From JABHIE01 sp964584805 (GTDB taxonomy: Bacteria > Planctomycetota > UBA1135), in the NCBI GenBank assembly GCA_964584805.1, contig CAZPAY010000005.1:78721-142720 (forward strand): a stretch of 64,000 nucleotides of DNA, in the 5' to 3' direction. The first letter of the stretch is position 1. Every line of letters begins with the position of its first letter. The notes under the pieces are model-generated. The model had not been told where the DNA came from. It saw only the letters and a list, made by a program, of their open reading frames with translations, and made no database searches. Positions 32,988 to 41,415 of the stretch are shown one piece after another. The position numbers and the translations under genes were made by a program.

Positions 32988-35900
32988 ATGCATAATCCTT
33001 ACTATGGCCCGCTCCCTGACGCTATTCGCATAGGTGAGCCGATTCATAGTGGCGCCGTCGGTGCGCTTTTTCATGTCACTCTTCCAGATGGCACGCCCGC
33101 TGTTTTGAAGCGCTTGCCGGGGCAGTCGATTTCGTTAGAACGCAGCATTCGATTTGGCCGTGAAGTTGCTTTGATGAGCAAGCTTGAAGTTGATGGTGTG
33201 CCAGAGGTCACTCACTACAACGATGATCCAAGCGATTTATACATCGTGATGTGCCATGCTCCGGGCGTGCTCTTTGAAGACTGGGATCTTCCTACGGGCG
33301 TTGTCCGTTTGCGCTCTTTGGCAGAAGTGCTCTTGCGTGTTTTACGCATTTTGCAGGCCGTCCATGCCGAAGGTATTTTGCATCGGGATTTGAGTGCAAC
33401 AAATATCAAGGTCGATTCACGCGGTCAGCCATGGGTTCTTGATTTTGGGCTTGCGATTCTGAAAGGTTCCGCGGATGTCACTTCGACTCGTGAGGCGGTG
33501 GGTACTCCCCTCTATATGAGCCCTGAGCAGGCGCGTGGAGTGAGTCATGCTTTGCTCAGCCCATCTTCTGATTTGTATTCTTTGGCGCTGTTGTTTCTGG
33601 GCAAAGTACGAGGAAAATCTGTTCGCAAGGGGTCGAATTTAAATCAGATTCAGCAAGAAATTGGCCGCAGCGACCCTGAGTCAGCTTCTCGATTGGTACC
33701 CGGTTTACCCACAGGTCTGGCGAATATTTTTGATGTGATGCTGGCGAACCATCCTGCCGATCGCTTTGCTACTGCTGAAGAGGCCGCAAACGCAATCCAG
33801 GCTTGGCTGAGTGGTGATTCGAATCGATTGCCTCAGATGCCCGTGAAGCGACGACTGCTTCGAGCCTGGCGCCGCCCAACAGCACAACGCAGGATTGTGA
33901 GCTTATTTCTGCTCACAACTTTTCTGTTTCTTGCATGGCGGGGTTGGGTATATCACAAAGAGGCCCCGCAACGCGCGGAGGCCCAGGCGATGGCTTTACC
34001 TGCAGGCCAAGACCGCTTGCAGGCTTTGCGTGAATTAGTCAGAGTTTGGCCGAATGCCGAATGCATTACGGAACGGTTGGTCGAACAGACGCTTTCCTAT
34101 CAGCGCACTCATCCGAATTCTGCACTGGCGTATGATGAAACTAGGGCAGCCGTCACGATATTTCCTGACCACACAGCCTTGCGCAACCGTTTTTTGTCAG
34201 AGGCTGTTTTTCGCGCGGAAGAGTTTGCAGACCCATTCGACACCCTAGACGATTTGCGGTTGCTGGCAATTGAGTATCCCGACTCAGCGCCCCTCAAAGC
34301 GGCTGTCGAATCGGCTCTCTTTGCTCTTTTGACGAGTGAGAGTAAGCCCATCCCCATTGAGTCCTTGGATTTGATTGAGCAAGTTTTGGGGCCCGCGCCA
34401 GAGTCAGCCATGTCTACCAAGCTGCTGGCTATCTGGAATAACCAGCTGAAAGCTGTTGCAGGTACTAAATATCCCGACTGGGGAGCGATGTGTGATTTGT
34501 GCCTTCGCCGCGTTTCCTACGGCCAGGCCTATAGGGATGCGTTTTACCCAGATTTCCTTGAGCTGATTCACCTTGACTTGAACGGCATCTACCGCGCAGA
34601 CGAATTGCCTGCTCGATTGCTGAAATGGTCGACTGCTGAGCCGCGCTTAAACCACCTCTGGCTTGGTGTGGCTCATCGTCTTTTTATGGCGGGATACATT
34701 TCATGGTCGACGCAGATTTTGAGCGATGTCGCTGTCACCGAGAGTTCATCACAGCAACACCGCGAGTTGGCTAGGTTGCTCGGGCGGTGGCTTCCTGAAG
34801 CGCAATCGTCTGAAGGGCGAGACTTGGTCTTCGGTTGGGCTGCATCACGACGAGACAATGAAAAGTGGCATGAGTTTCTGAAAGAGGCTTTTGCGATTAC
34901 GCGTGGCAATAAAGGCGATAGCTGTGCTTTGATGTGGCTCACTCAGCTAGATAAGCGAAACGATGGCACTCGGAGATACAAACAGGTTGATTTAGCCGCA
35001 AGCTTGCAGCAGCGCACGCGCTTTGCCCCAGGGGCCAATCGAGTGCGTGCACGCTTGTCGTATGAAGATGTCGAAGATGCTCGTGAACTGTGGGAGGGAT
35101 TGTCAGGAAAACACAAACTTTACCCGGCTTGGCATGGACTTGAAGTAGAGGTTTGCTATGCCGAGGGCGCATTTGAATCTTTGCGAGAGGCCGCTGTTCT
35201 TGCTCGGGCCGAGGGCTCGGATTCTTTGCGGGTTGATGTCCTTGATGCTGTAGCCGCCGCTCATCTCGGTGCGGCAGGGGCCTTGGATCATTTGAGTGCT
35301 TTCCTTGAGCCCCATTTGACCGAGGGCGGCATGGATATCCACACACCCTTCCGAGAAGACCCCGCCTTCGTTTTGTGGCTGGCCGAGGGCTTTACGGCTT
35401 GCGGATTAACCCATTTAGATGCGCGTTGGCTTGAGGTCAAACGGCGCTGGCATCTCGTTGCAGGTGGCGCTTCTGGAAACTTGCTGCCTGTCTCACAGTT
35501 TGCATTGGCTCGCCGCTGGGGTTTACTAGAAGAATCACCACTTGAATACGCGCCTGAGCCTGAGTGGGTGGAGGAAGCCCTTTCTGCGGATGTACCAAGT
35601 AAGTTGTTGCTCGTTCCCGAAGAGTATCCCACCATTCAGAGCGCCATCGATGAGGCAGAGTCTCATTCTCGCATTTTGGTTCAAGCGGGTGAATACCATG
35701 AGAATTTATGGATTCATAAAAAAGAGCTTGAGTTAGTCGCTCAAGGCAAAGTCGTTTTGTCTGCTGCGTCGGATCAAGCGCCCGCCTTGGCGGTTACAGA
35801 TGCAAGTCGCGTCAAAGTGGTTGGCCTTACGATGAGCGGTGGCGGCGGAGTGGTGCTTGAGCTCGATCCTTCTCTGCCGAATAATGTGGTCTTGAGGCAG

Positions 35901-36362
35901 TCAAGTCATGATTCGGGCGGCGGTGGCGCTTTTGTTTTGAATTCTCAGGCTGTTTTTGTTGACTGCAACTTCATTAACAACGGGGGCTCACATACCGCAT
36001 CTGGCGGTGGGGTCGCTGTTTGTGGCTTGAGCCAAGTCCTACTAAGTCGGTGCGCCATTCTTGGGAATGAGGCTTGGCGATCTGGTGGCGGCTTGCTGGT
36101 GACTGATTCCAGTCAAGTTGTGTTGCGCGCTGTACAGGTTCACGAAAACCGTTCTTCCGCGGTTCATGGTCGGCAGGCTTGCGTGTCTGTGGGCCGCAAC
36201 GCTTCGGCCTGGTTGGATTCCTGCTCATTGTCAGCTGCAGGGGGGCTTCCGATTGCAACTTCTCGCAATGCGGCGAATGTCTTGGGACAAAAAGGCACTT
36301 GGTACCTGCGTAATTGCCAAATTCGCGGAGGGTATGCTGGCCCTGGGAATCGAGCTTTTTAG
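32988..36362 (+). CDS. Transmembrane Ser/Thr protein kinase with C-terminal beta-helix domain
   Basis: Residues ~10-280 are a Hanks-type kinase: ATP-site Lys41, catalytic 'HRDLSATN' (H132-R-D134), 'DFG', and 'GTPLYMSPEQARG'. A membrane helix lies at ~301-320. Residues ~325-865 are alpha-helical and TPR-like. Residues ~870-1120 begin 'YPTIQSAIDEA' and continue as right-handed parallel beta-helix turns (pectate-lyase/NosD-like). The kinase is cytosolic and the beta-helix extracellular, suggesting a sensor of glycans. ATG 32988 is 6 nt after TAAATT (32976-32981); the ATG at 32984 is out of frame. Confidence 0.9.
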   Translation: MHNPYYGPLPDAIRIGEPIHSGAVGALFHVTLPDGTPAVLKRLPGQSISLERSIRFGREVALMSKLEVDGVPEVTHYNDDPSDLYIVMCHAPGVLFEDWDLPTGVVRLRSLAEVLLRVLRILQAVHAEGILHRDLSATNIKVDSRGQPWVLDFGLAILKGSADVTSTREAVGTPLYMSPEQARGVSHALLSPSSDLYSLALLFLGKVRGKSVRKGSNLNQIQQEIGRSDPESASRLVPGLPTGLANIFDVMLANHPADRFATAEEAANAIQAWLSGDSNRLPQMPVKRRLLRAWRRPTAQRRIVSLFLLTTFLFLAWRGWVYHKEAPQRAEAQAMALPAGQDRLQALRELVRVWPNAECITERLVEQTLSYQRTHPNSALAYDETRAAVTIFPDHTALRNRFLSEAVFRAEEFADPFDTLDDLRLLAIEYPDSAPLKAAVESALFALLTSESKPIPIESLDLIEQVLGPAPESAMSTKLLAIWNNQLKAVAGTKYPDWGAMCDLCLRRVSYGQAYRDAFYPDFLELIHLDLNGIYRADELPARLLKWSTAEPRLNHLWLGVAHRLFMAGYISWSTQILSDVAVTESSSQQHRELARLLGRWLPEAQSSEGRDLVFGWAASRRDNEKWHEFLKEAFAITRGNKGDSCALMWLTQLDKRNDGTRRYKQVDLAASLQQRTRFAPGANRVRARLSYEDVEDARELWEGLSGKHKLYPAWHGLEVEVCYAEGAFESLREAAVLARAEGSDSLRVDVLDAVAAAHLGAAGALDHLSAFLEPHLTEGGMDIHTPFREDPAFVLWLAEGFTACGLTHLDARWLEVKRRWHLVAGGASGNLLPVSQFALARRWGLLEESPLEYAPEPEWVEEALSADVPSKLLLVPEEYPTIQSAIDEAESHSRILVQAGEYHENLWIHKKELELVAQGKVVLSAASDQAPALAVTDASRVKVVGLTMSGGGGVVLELDPSLPNNVVLRQSSHDSGGGGAFVLNSQAVFVDCNFINNGGSHTASGGGVAVCGLSQVLLSRCAILGNEAWRSGGGLLVTDSSQVVLRAVQVHENRSSAVHGRQACVSVGRNASAWLDSCSLSAAGGLPIATSRNAANVLGQKGTWYLRNCQIRGGYAGPGNRAF

Positions 36363-36364
36363 AC

Positions 36365-36394
36365 CCAAAATCGATGTTTATGGCCGAATTTTGG
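36365..36394 (+). terminator. Weak terminator-like hairpin after the kinase gene
   Basis: CCAAAATCG pairs with CGAATTTTGG with one bulged base, and A/T-rich DNA containing T-runs follows. Confidence 0.4.
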
Positions 36395-36572
36395 CGAAAA
36401 TAAAAAACTTTGATTTTTTCTGTCCAGATTCCACAAGATTTACTCTTGGTTATTGAGCGGTTGGTTTTCCTTGGAGGGGAGGTCGACAACTCTTTATCCA
36501 ACGAGTGCAGGGTCGTGTGAAGTTCTGGAGGGCTGATCACTTCTCTGCGCTCATTTTTTTTGTGGATTGGGC

Positions 36573-36578
36573 TACAAT
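36573..36578 (+). promoter_or_regulatory. -10 box of glyS
   Basis: TACAAT ends 9 nt before the ATG at 36588, which predicts a leader of only 2-4 nt. A T-rich stretch lies upstream; no strong -35 is seen. Confidence 0.45.
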
Positions 36579-36587
36579 CTGCGCCAC

Positions 36588-38063
36588 ATGGCTAAGCCCG
36601 CACCCTCTGTAATGGACAAAATTGTCTCCCTGTGTAAGCGCAGGGGTTTCGTATTCCCAGCCTCCGAAATATATGGTGGCCAAGGTTCCACTTATGACTG
36701 GGGCCCGCTCGGCGTCGAGCTGAAAAAACGCGTGAAAGACGCGTGGTGGGGCGCTTTGGTTTACGATCGTCAAGACATCGTCGGCCTTGATTCTGCGATT
36801 ATTCAGTCACCTGATGTTTGGCGTACATCCGGGCATGTCGGCGGTTTTTCTGATCCACTGATTGACAACAAAACATCCAAGCAGCGTTACCGCGCAGACC
36901 ACCTCGTTGAAGGCAAAATCGCCAAATACGAGAAAAAAGGCAAGGCGCAAAAGGCCGAGGCTTTGCTGGCTAAATTGAATGTGGCTGTTGGTGATAACGA
37001 TGAGCTGCGTCAGTTGATCATGGATGAAAAAATCAACTGCCCCGTTTCCGGCACCAATGACTGGACGGATGTGCGTCAATTCAACTTGATGTTCGAAACG
37101 CATGTCGGCGCGATGAAAGACTCGGCTTCTGTGGCTTATTTACGCCCCGAAACGGCGCAGGGCATTTTTATTAATTTCAATAATGTGGTTACGGCTACGC
37201 GGAAAAAGTTGCCTTTTGGCATTGCTCAAATTGGCAAGAGTTTTCGAAATGAAATTACTCCTGGCAACTTCGTTTTCCGTACACGCGAGTTTGAGCAAAT
37301 GGAGATGGAGTTTTTCTGTCATCCTGATGAGGCAAAGACTTGGTATGAGTTCTGGCAGAAAGAGCGTTTTCAGTGGTATCTTGACTATGGTGTCGATGCT
37401 GAGAAATTGCGCATGCGCGAGCACGCAACCGACGAGTTGGCGCACTATGCCGACGGTTGCTCTGATGTCGAGTATCTCTTCCCGTTCGGTTGGTCTGAGC
37501 TTGAGGGCGTGGCGAATCGCACCGATTATGATTTGACCAAACATTCAGAAGCGAGCGGTCAAAAATTGGCCTGGTTTGATCAAGAGGCAAAAGAGTGGGT
37601 GACGCCCTATGTCATCGAGCCAGCAGCGGGCTGTGATCGCACGGCAATGACTTTTTTGGTTGATGCTTATGACGAAGAGGGCGAGGGTAAAAACCAGCGA
37701 GTCGTTTTGCGATTCCACCCACAAATCGCGCCGATTACGGTTGCGGTTTTCCCGCTTGTCAAAAAGGAAGGCATGCCCGAAAAGGCTGAGGAAGTTGAGC
37801 GCATGCTACGCCCCATGTTCCGCACGCAAATCGAATATAACCAGTCGATTGGCCGCCGTTATCGCCGCCAAGATGAAATTGGCACGCCGTTCTGTGTGAC
37901 CGTTGACGGCGAGACATCTGAAGACAATTGCGTAACCGTGCGTGAGCGTGATTCGATGAATCAACACCGTGTGGCCATTTCTGATTTGGCAAGTTTCCTT
38001 AATGAGCGCATGGCCGCGTGGCAGCGTTTTGTCCCCTCTGAAGCGGAAGCGACAGAGGCTTAA
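36588..38063 (+). CDS. glyS: Glycyl-tRNA synthetase (homodimeric type)
   Basis: A single-chain, class II enzyme of the eukaryote/Bacillota-like alpha2 type rather than the alpha2beta2 bacterial form. 'MDKIVSLCKRRGFVFPASEIYGGQGSTYDWGPLGVELK' is the conserved start. 'YLRPETAQGIFINF' and 'FRTREFEQMEMEFF' are motif 2 regions, and 'SIGRRYRRQDEIGTPFCVTVD' is the anticodon-binding end. Length 491. I chose ATG 36588; the frame extends seven residues upstream without support. ptsI follows. Confidence 0.94.
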   Translation: MAKPAPSVMDKIVSLCKRRGFVFPASEIYGGQGSTYDWGPLGVELKKRVKDAWWGALVYDRQDIVGLDSAIIQSPDVWRTSGHVGGFSDPLIDNKTSKQRYRADHLVEGKIAKYEKKGKAQKAEALLAKLNVAVGDNDELRQLIMDEKINCPVSGTNDWTDVRQFNLMFETHVGAMKDSASVAYLRPETAQGIFINFNNVVTATRKKLPFGIAQIGKSFRNEITPGNFVFRTREFEQMEMEFFCHPDEAKTWYEFWQKERFQWYLDYGVDAEKLRMREHATDELAHYADGCSDVEYLFPFGWSELEGVANRTDYDLTKHSEASGQKLAWFDQEAKEWVTPYVIEPAAGCDRTAMTFLVDAYDEEGEGKNQRVVLRFHPQIAPITVAVFPLVKKEGMPEKAEEVERMLRPMFRTQIEYNQSIGRRYRRQDEIGTPFCVTVDGETSEDNCVTVRERDSMNQHRVAISDLASFLNERMAAWQRFVPSEAEATEA

Positions 38064-38079
38064 CTGAGTCACTGAAAAG

Positions 38080-39849
38080 ATGAGTCGCCTTGACCTCAGC
38101 GGAACTCCCGTCTCCCCAGGTGTTGGGTTTGGTGCCGTTTGTTTGCTGGTTGAGCCTGGGCAAGGCCCCAAGGTCGTGCGACACTTGCGCGCAGGTGATG
38201 TTGAAGCTGCACTTGGGCGACTTGATCAGGCAATCGCCACGGCGACCAAGGGCTTAGAGCAAATTCAAACTGCGACGGCTGCTGAGTTGGGCATCCAGGA
38301 TGCCGCAATCTACGGCGCACAAATCGCCGTCATTCATGACCCGACCGCGCTGAAGGAAATCCGTCAGTCAATTCGTGAGCAACACCTTTCACCAGAAAGT
38401 GCGGTCCAAGCTTTACTTGAGCGCTTGACGGGCCACTTCGATGCCCTTGAGGGTGGCGATATTAAAAACTGGGCCGCTGATTTACGCGACCCGTGGTTTG
38501 CGGTTTTGCGCGAATTGAGTGACGCAGACTTGCTCGCACATCTCGACCACGGCGCTCCTGTGGTTTTGGTGGCGGAAGAGCTTGCCCCATCTATTGTGAC
38601 GCGATTACCGCGTGAGCAGATTGCGGGCATTTTGTGCGCGCGCGGTGGCCGTTTTAGTCATGGTGCTGTAGTCGCGCGCTCTTTTGGTGTGCCGACAGTA
38701 ACAGGGCTAGACAATATTCAGCTTAAAGCAGTAGATGGCGAGCCCTGTGTCGTTTTCGGCGAAGACGCGCGTGCTTTGTTGGGGGCGACCGAATCCGAAG
38801 TCTTGACCGCAGAGACGAAAGCCGCCGAGCATAAACAGGTGCAAGAATTGTTGGCCGTCCGTGCAAGTGATGCGGGTCACTTGGGGTGCGGCCGTGCTAT
38901 TTCAGTTCTGGCAAATATTGAGTCTCCGCGTGATTTGGAAATGTTTGATCGCGAATCTGTCGCGGGGGTCGGGCTTTTTCGCACTGAATTTGCGTATATG
39001 GAACGCCCTACTTTCCCAAGTATGCAAGAGCAGGAACAGCTCTACAGTCAAGTCCTCCGAGGCTTTGCTGGGAAGCAGGTCGTTTTTCGCACCCTTGATG
39101 TTGGCGGAGATAAACCACTGCGTTATTTCAATATGCCCAAAGAGGCCAACCCCGCGATGGGTTGGCGAGGGTTGCGGTTGAGCCTTGAGTGGAAAGACTT
39201 GTTTCTTGTTCAGGTTCAGGCGATTTTGCAGGCTAGTCAGAACTCCCTAGCCAGTGGTGGCGGCGTCGCGAAGGTAATGCTGCCTATGGTTACAACGGTG
39301 GAAGAATTGCGTAGCGCGAAGGCTCTGCTTACTGAAACCTTGGGTGAATCTTTCACAAAAATCGATTTTGGCATCATGGTGGAGGTCCCTGCTGCTGCGA
39401 TGGCGCTCAAAGATTTAGTCGAAGAAGTTGATTTCGTTTCGGTGGGTACAAACGATTTGACCCAATATCTTTTTGCGGTCGACCGCGATAACCCATGGGT
39501 TGCAGATCTCTATCAGCCCTACCATCCTGCTCTCCTGCGTACTTTGCGCTATATATCTAAAACTTGCCGCCGCGCAGGGGTTCCGTCTTCTGTATGTGGG
39601 GAAATGGCCGGGCACAGGGCGGGGGCCTTGTTCTTGGCCGGTGCTGGCTTTGATGGGCTTTCGATGGCACCTCCTTTTGTGGGCGAAATTAAGGCGCTTC
39701 TGCGAGAGACTGACTTTGAAAGTCTTCGCATCTTGTCTGCGGAGGCCGCTTTGTGTACGACCGCTTCCGAAGCGTTCGGTATGTTACGCGCGGAAGCCGA
39801 TCGAGCATGGGCAGAAGTCCTTGAGAATTCTGTAGGTATCGATACCTAA
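38080..39849 (+). CDS. ptsI: Phosphoenolpyruvate-protein phosphotransferase (PTS enzyme I)
   Basis: Transfers phosphate from PEP to HPr. The phosphorylated His is H194 in GGRFSHGAVVARS. 'GLFRTEFAYMERPTFPSMQEQ', 'RTLDVGGDKPLRYF' and 'VPSSVCGEMAGHRAGA' form the PEP site. HPr and EII permeases are not in the window, so it may serve a regulatory PTS or an EIIA elsewhere. Length 589 is normal. Confidence 0.92.
   Translation: MSRLDLSGTPVSPGVGFGAVCLLVEPGQGPKVVRHLRAGDVEAALGRLDQAIATATKGLEQIQTATAAELGIQDAAIYGAQIAVIHDPTALKEIRQSIREQHLSPESAVQALLERLTGHFDALEGGDIKNWAADLRDPWFAVLRELSDADLLAHLDHGAPVVLVAEELAPSIVTRLPREQIAGILCARGGRFSHGAVVARSFGVPTVTGLDNIQLKAVDGEPCVVFGEDARALLGATESEVLTAETKAAEHKQVQELLAVRASDAGHLGCGRAISVLANIESPRDLEMFDRESVAGVGLFRTEFAYMERPTFPSMQEQEQLYSQVLRGFAGKQVVFRTLDVGGDKPLRYFNMPKEANPAMGWRGLRLSLEWKDLFLVQVQAILQASQNSLASGGGVAKVMLPMVTTVEELRSAKALLTETLGESFTKIDFGIMVEVPAAAMALKDLVEEVDFVSVGTNDLTQYLFAVDRDNPWVADLYQPYHPALLRTLRYISKTCRRAGVPSSVCGEMAGHRAGALFLAGAGFDGLSMAPPFVGEIKALLRETDFESLRILSAEAALCTTASEAFGMLRAEADRAWAEVLENSVGIDT
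39833..39848. promoter_or_regulatory. 16-bp perfect palindrome over the ptsI stop codon
   Basis: TAGGTATCGATACCTA is perfectly self-complementary and is followed by a run of A. It could be an operator for the next gene or a small cruciform; the hairpin loop would be too small for a strong terminator. Confidence 0.4.
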
Positions 39850-39974
39850 AAAAACTGGAAACAAGCCGATAATTCCTTGCAAAAGTGGGGGTACGTGCCT
39901 CATACTGCAATCAACCCCCTGGGCGCGCAACCCCCCGTGCGCCCGCTTCTCACTCTCTCATTAGCGGAAACCCG

Positions 39975-40709
39975 ATGTCTCATCCAGTCAGCGGAAACGG
40001 CCATAGAAAGGGCCCGTGGTCGCAAGCCGAAATCGACAAGTTGATGTCGCGATACGGGCAATGCCCAGATCCACAACTCGCTCGCGAGTTGAATCGACCC
40101 ATTGATAGCGTGCGCCGCATGGCCAAGCGCCAGTTCGCTGGCGAAATGTGTGTGGGCCCTTGGTCGGCCACAGACATAATGAAACTGCGAGAGTGCTTCG
40201 GGGTTGCCTCGATTGAAACCTTGGCATTAATTTTGCGCCGTTCATCAAGCGAGATTCAATCCAAGATTGATGACTTGCGTTCTTCTCAAGTCGATCGTCG
40301 TTGGTCTCGCCAAGATGTTCAAACGCTCAAGCGTTTTTATGGCACCCGCGTTGACTCTGATTTGGTTGTCATTCTGGGCCGTTCTCCTGAGTCCATCTTG
40401 GCCAAGGCCAAAGACCTTTGTCTTGCTAAGGATAAAGGCTTCCGTAGGCGGAAAGAGGGCGTGGGTACAACCCGCATGCCACGCTGGTCTGAAGAGCAGC
40501 TTGATGTCTTGCGTGAGCTTTATCCAGATTCATGCAACCTCGATATTGCCCAGCGTCTGAATCGCTCGGAAAAGAGTGTCGTTTCCAAAGCTCACAGCCT
40601 CGGCCTTAAAAAATCGAAATCGCGCTTGCGTACGATGGGCCAAGAAAATGTAAACAAGCGCTATCAGCCAGAAGAATTAGATTTGGCTGAGTCACAGCTC
40701 GAGGCTTAA
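39975..40709 (+). CDS. Putative DNA-binding protein with four Myb/SANT-like repeats
   Basis: Four tandem ~41-residue units: residues 13-53, 61-101, 109-148 and 170-211. Each begins 'x-W-S/T' and has the helix-helix-helix spacing of Myb/homeodomain-like domains ('GPWSQAEIDKL', 'GPWSATDIMKL', 'RRWSRQDVQTL', 'PRWSEEQLDVL'). The unit ends resemble 'R-S-x-x-S-V-x-x-K-A'. The protein is probably a transcription regulator or architectural DNA-binder. ATG 39975 gives 244 residues; the upstream frame is low-complexity. Confidence 0.75.
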   Translation: MSHPVSGNGHRKGPWSQAEIDKLMSRYGQCPDPQLARELNRPIDSVRRMAKRQFAGEMCVGPWSATDIMKLRECFGVASIETLALILRRSSSEIQSKIDDLRSSQVDRRWSRQDVQTLKRFYGTRVDSDLVVILGRSPESILAKAKDLCLAKDKGFRRRKEGVGTTRMPRWSEEQLDVLRELYPDSCNLDIAQRLNRSEKSVVSKAHSLGLKKSKSRLRTMGQENVNKRYQPEELDLAESQLEA

Positions 40710-40714
40710 TTCCC

Positions 40715-41014
40715 ATGGATGTCTCGCTGACCGACATTAAACGGTCCGACTTCGGCATTCGTTTTGTTTGGTCAGATGGGATTGAGGCTGTGCTGCAGCC
40801 ACGGCCTTTTCGTTTGGCTTGCCCTTGCGCGCACTGTATTAGTGAGTTGACCGGTGAAGCCATGCTGAAGCCTTCCAGCGTGGGCGATGATATTCAAATC
40901 AAAGACATGCAGCCCGTTGGCAACTACGCCTACAAGGTTTTGTTTTCAGATGGTCATGATTCAGGGCTTTACCCGCTCGAGTTGTTGGCGTCCTTGACCC
41001 GAGTTGAGTCATGA
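40715..41014 (+). CDS. DUF971 protein (gamma-butyrobetaine hydroxylase N-terminal-like)
   Basis: A 99-residue protein with 'FVWSDGIEAVLQPRPFRLACPCAHC' and 'YKVLFSDGHDSGLYPLELL'. This is the DUF971 zinc-binding fold, also found at the N-terminus of gamma-butyrobetaine hydroxylase. Its function alone is linked to Fe-S or NAD metabolism but is not established. It overlaps the next gene by 4 bp. Confidence 0.88.
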   Translation: MDVSLTDIKRSDFGIRFVWSDGIEAVLQPRPFRLACPCAHCISELTGEAMLKPSSVGDDIQIKDMQPVGNYAYKVLFSDGHDSGLYPLELLASLTRVES

Positions 41015-41415
41015 GCCCAGCCGAGCAGTTATTGATTGCATACCTCGATTGGAGGCTTCTCTTTCTCGCTCTCTTTTTTAGTTGGTGGGCTATTTGGTTT
41101 ACCTTAGGCCGCAATTTTTCTCGTACTGGCTTGCTTTGCCTTTTAGCAAAGTCGACATCTTTTTTGGCCGCTTTGGGCTTATTGGCCTCTAATGCGTTCC
41201 ACGGGAATGCTCTCGCCTCTAGCATTCACCCAACGGCTGTGTCTTTGATGGCTTCCGGCTTCCTATTTGCCCTTGTTTTCCTAGGATTGGAATTGCTCGT
41301 TTTACGGCGCGTTATGCGAAAAGAACGCCCGAAATGGGGCTGGAACAGATATGACTTACGCGTGATGGCAACTGTGCACGCTCTTCATGTAGCTACAGCA
41401 GTTTGCTTGGTTTGA
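41011..41415 (+). CDS. Small membrane protein of unknown function
   Basis: 134 residues, with predicted helices at ~15-35, ~42-60, ~73-95 and ~113-133. No recognised motif. It is translationally coupled on both sides (4-bp overlap before, TGATG after), so it probably acts with the adjacent glycosyltransferase-like protein. Confidence 0.55.
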   Translation: MSPAEQLLIAYLDWRLLFLALFFSWWAIWFTLGRNFSRTGLLCLLAKSTSFLAALGLLASNAFHGNALASSIHPTAVSLMASGFLFALVFLGLELLVLRRVMRKERPKWGWNRYDLRVMATVHALHVATAVCLV

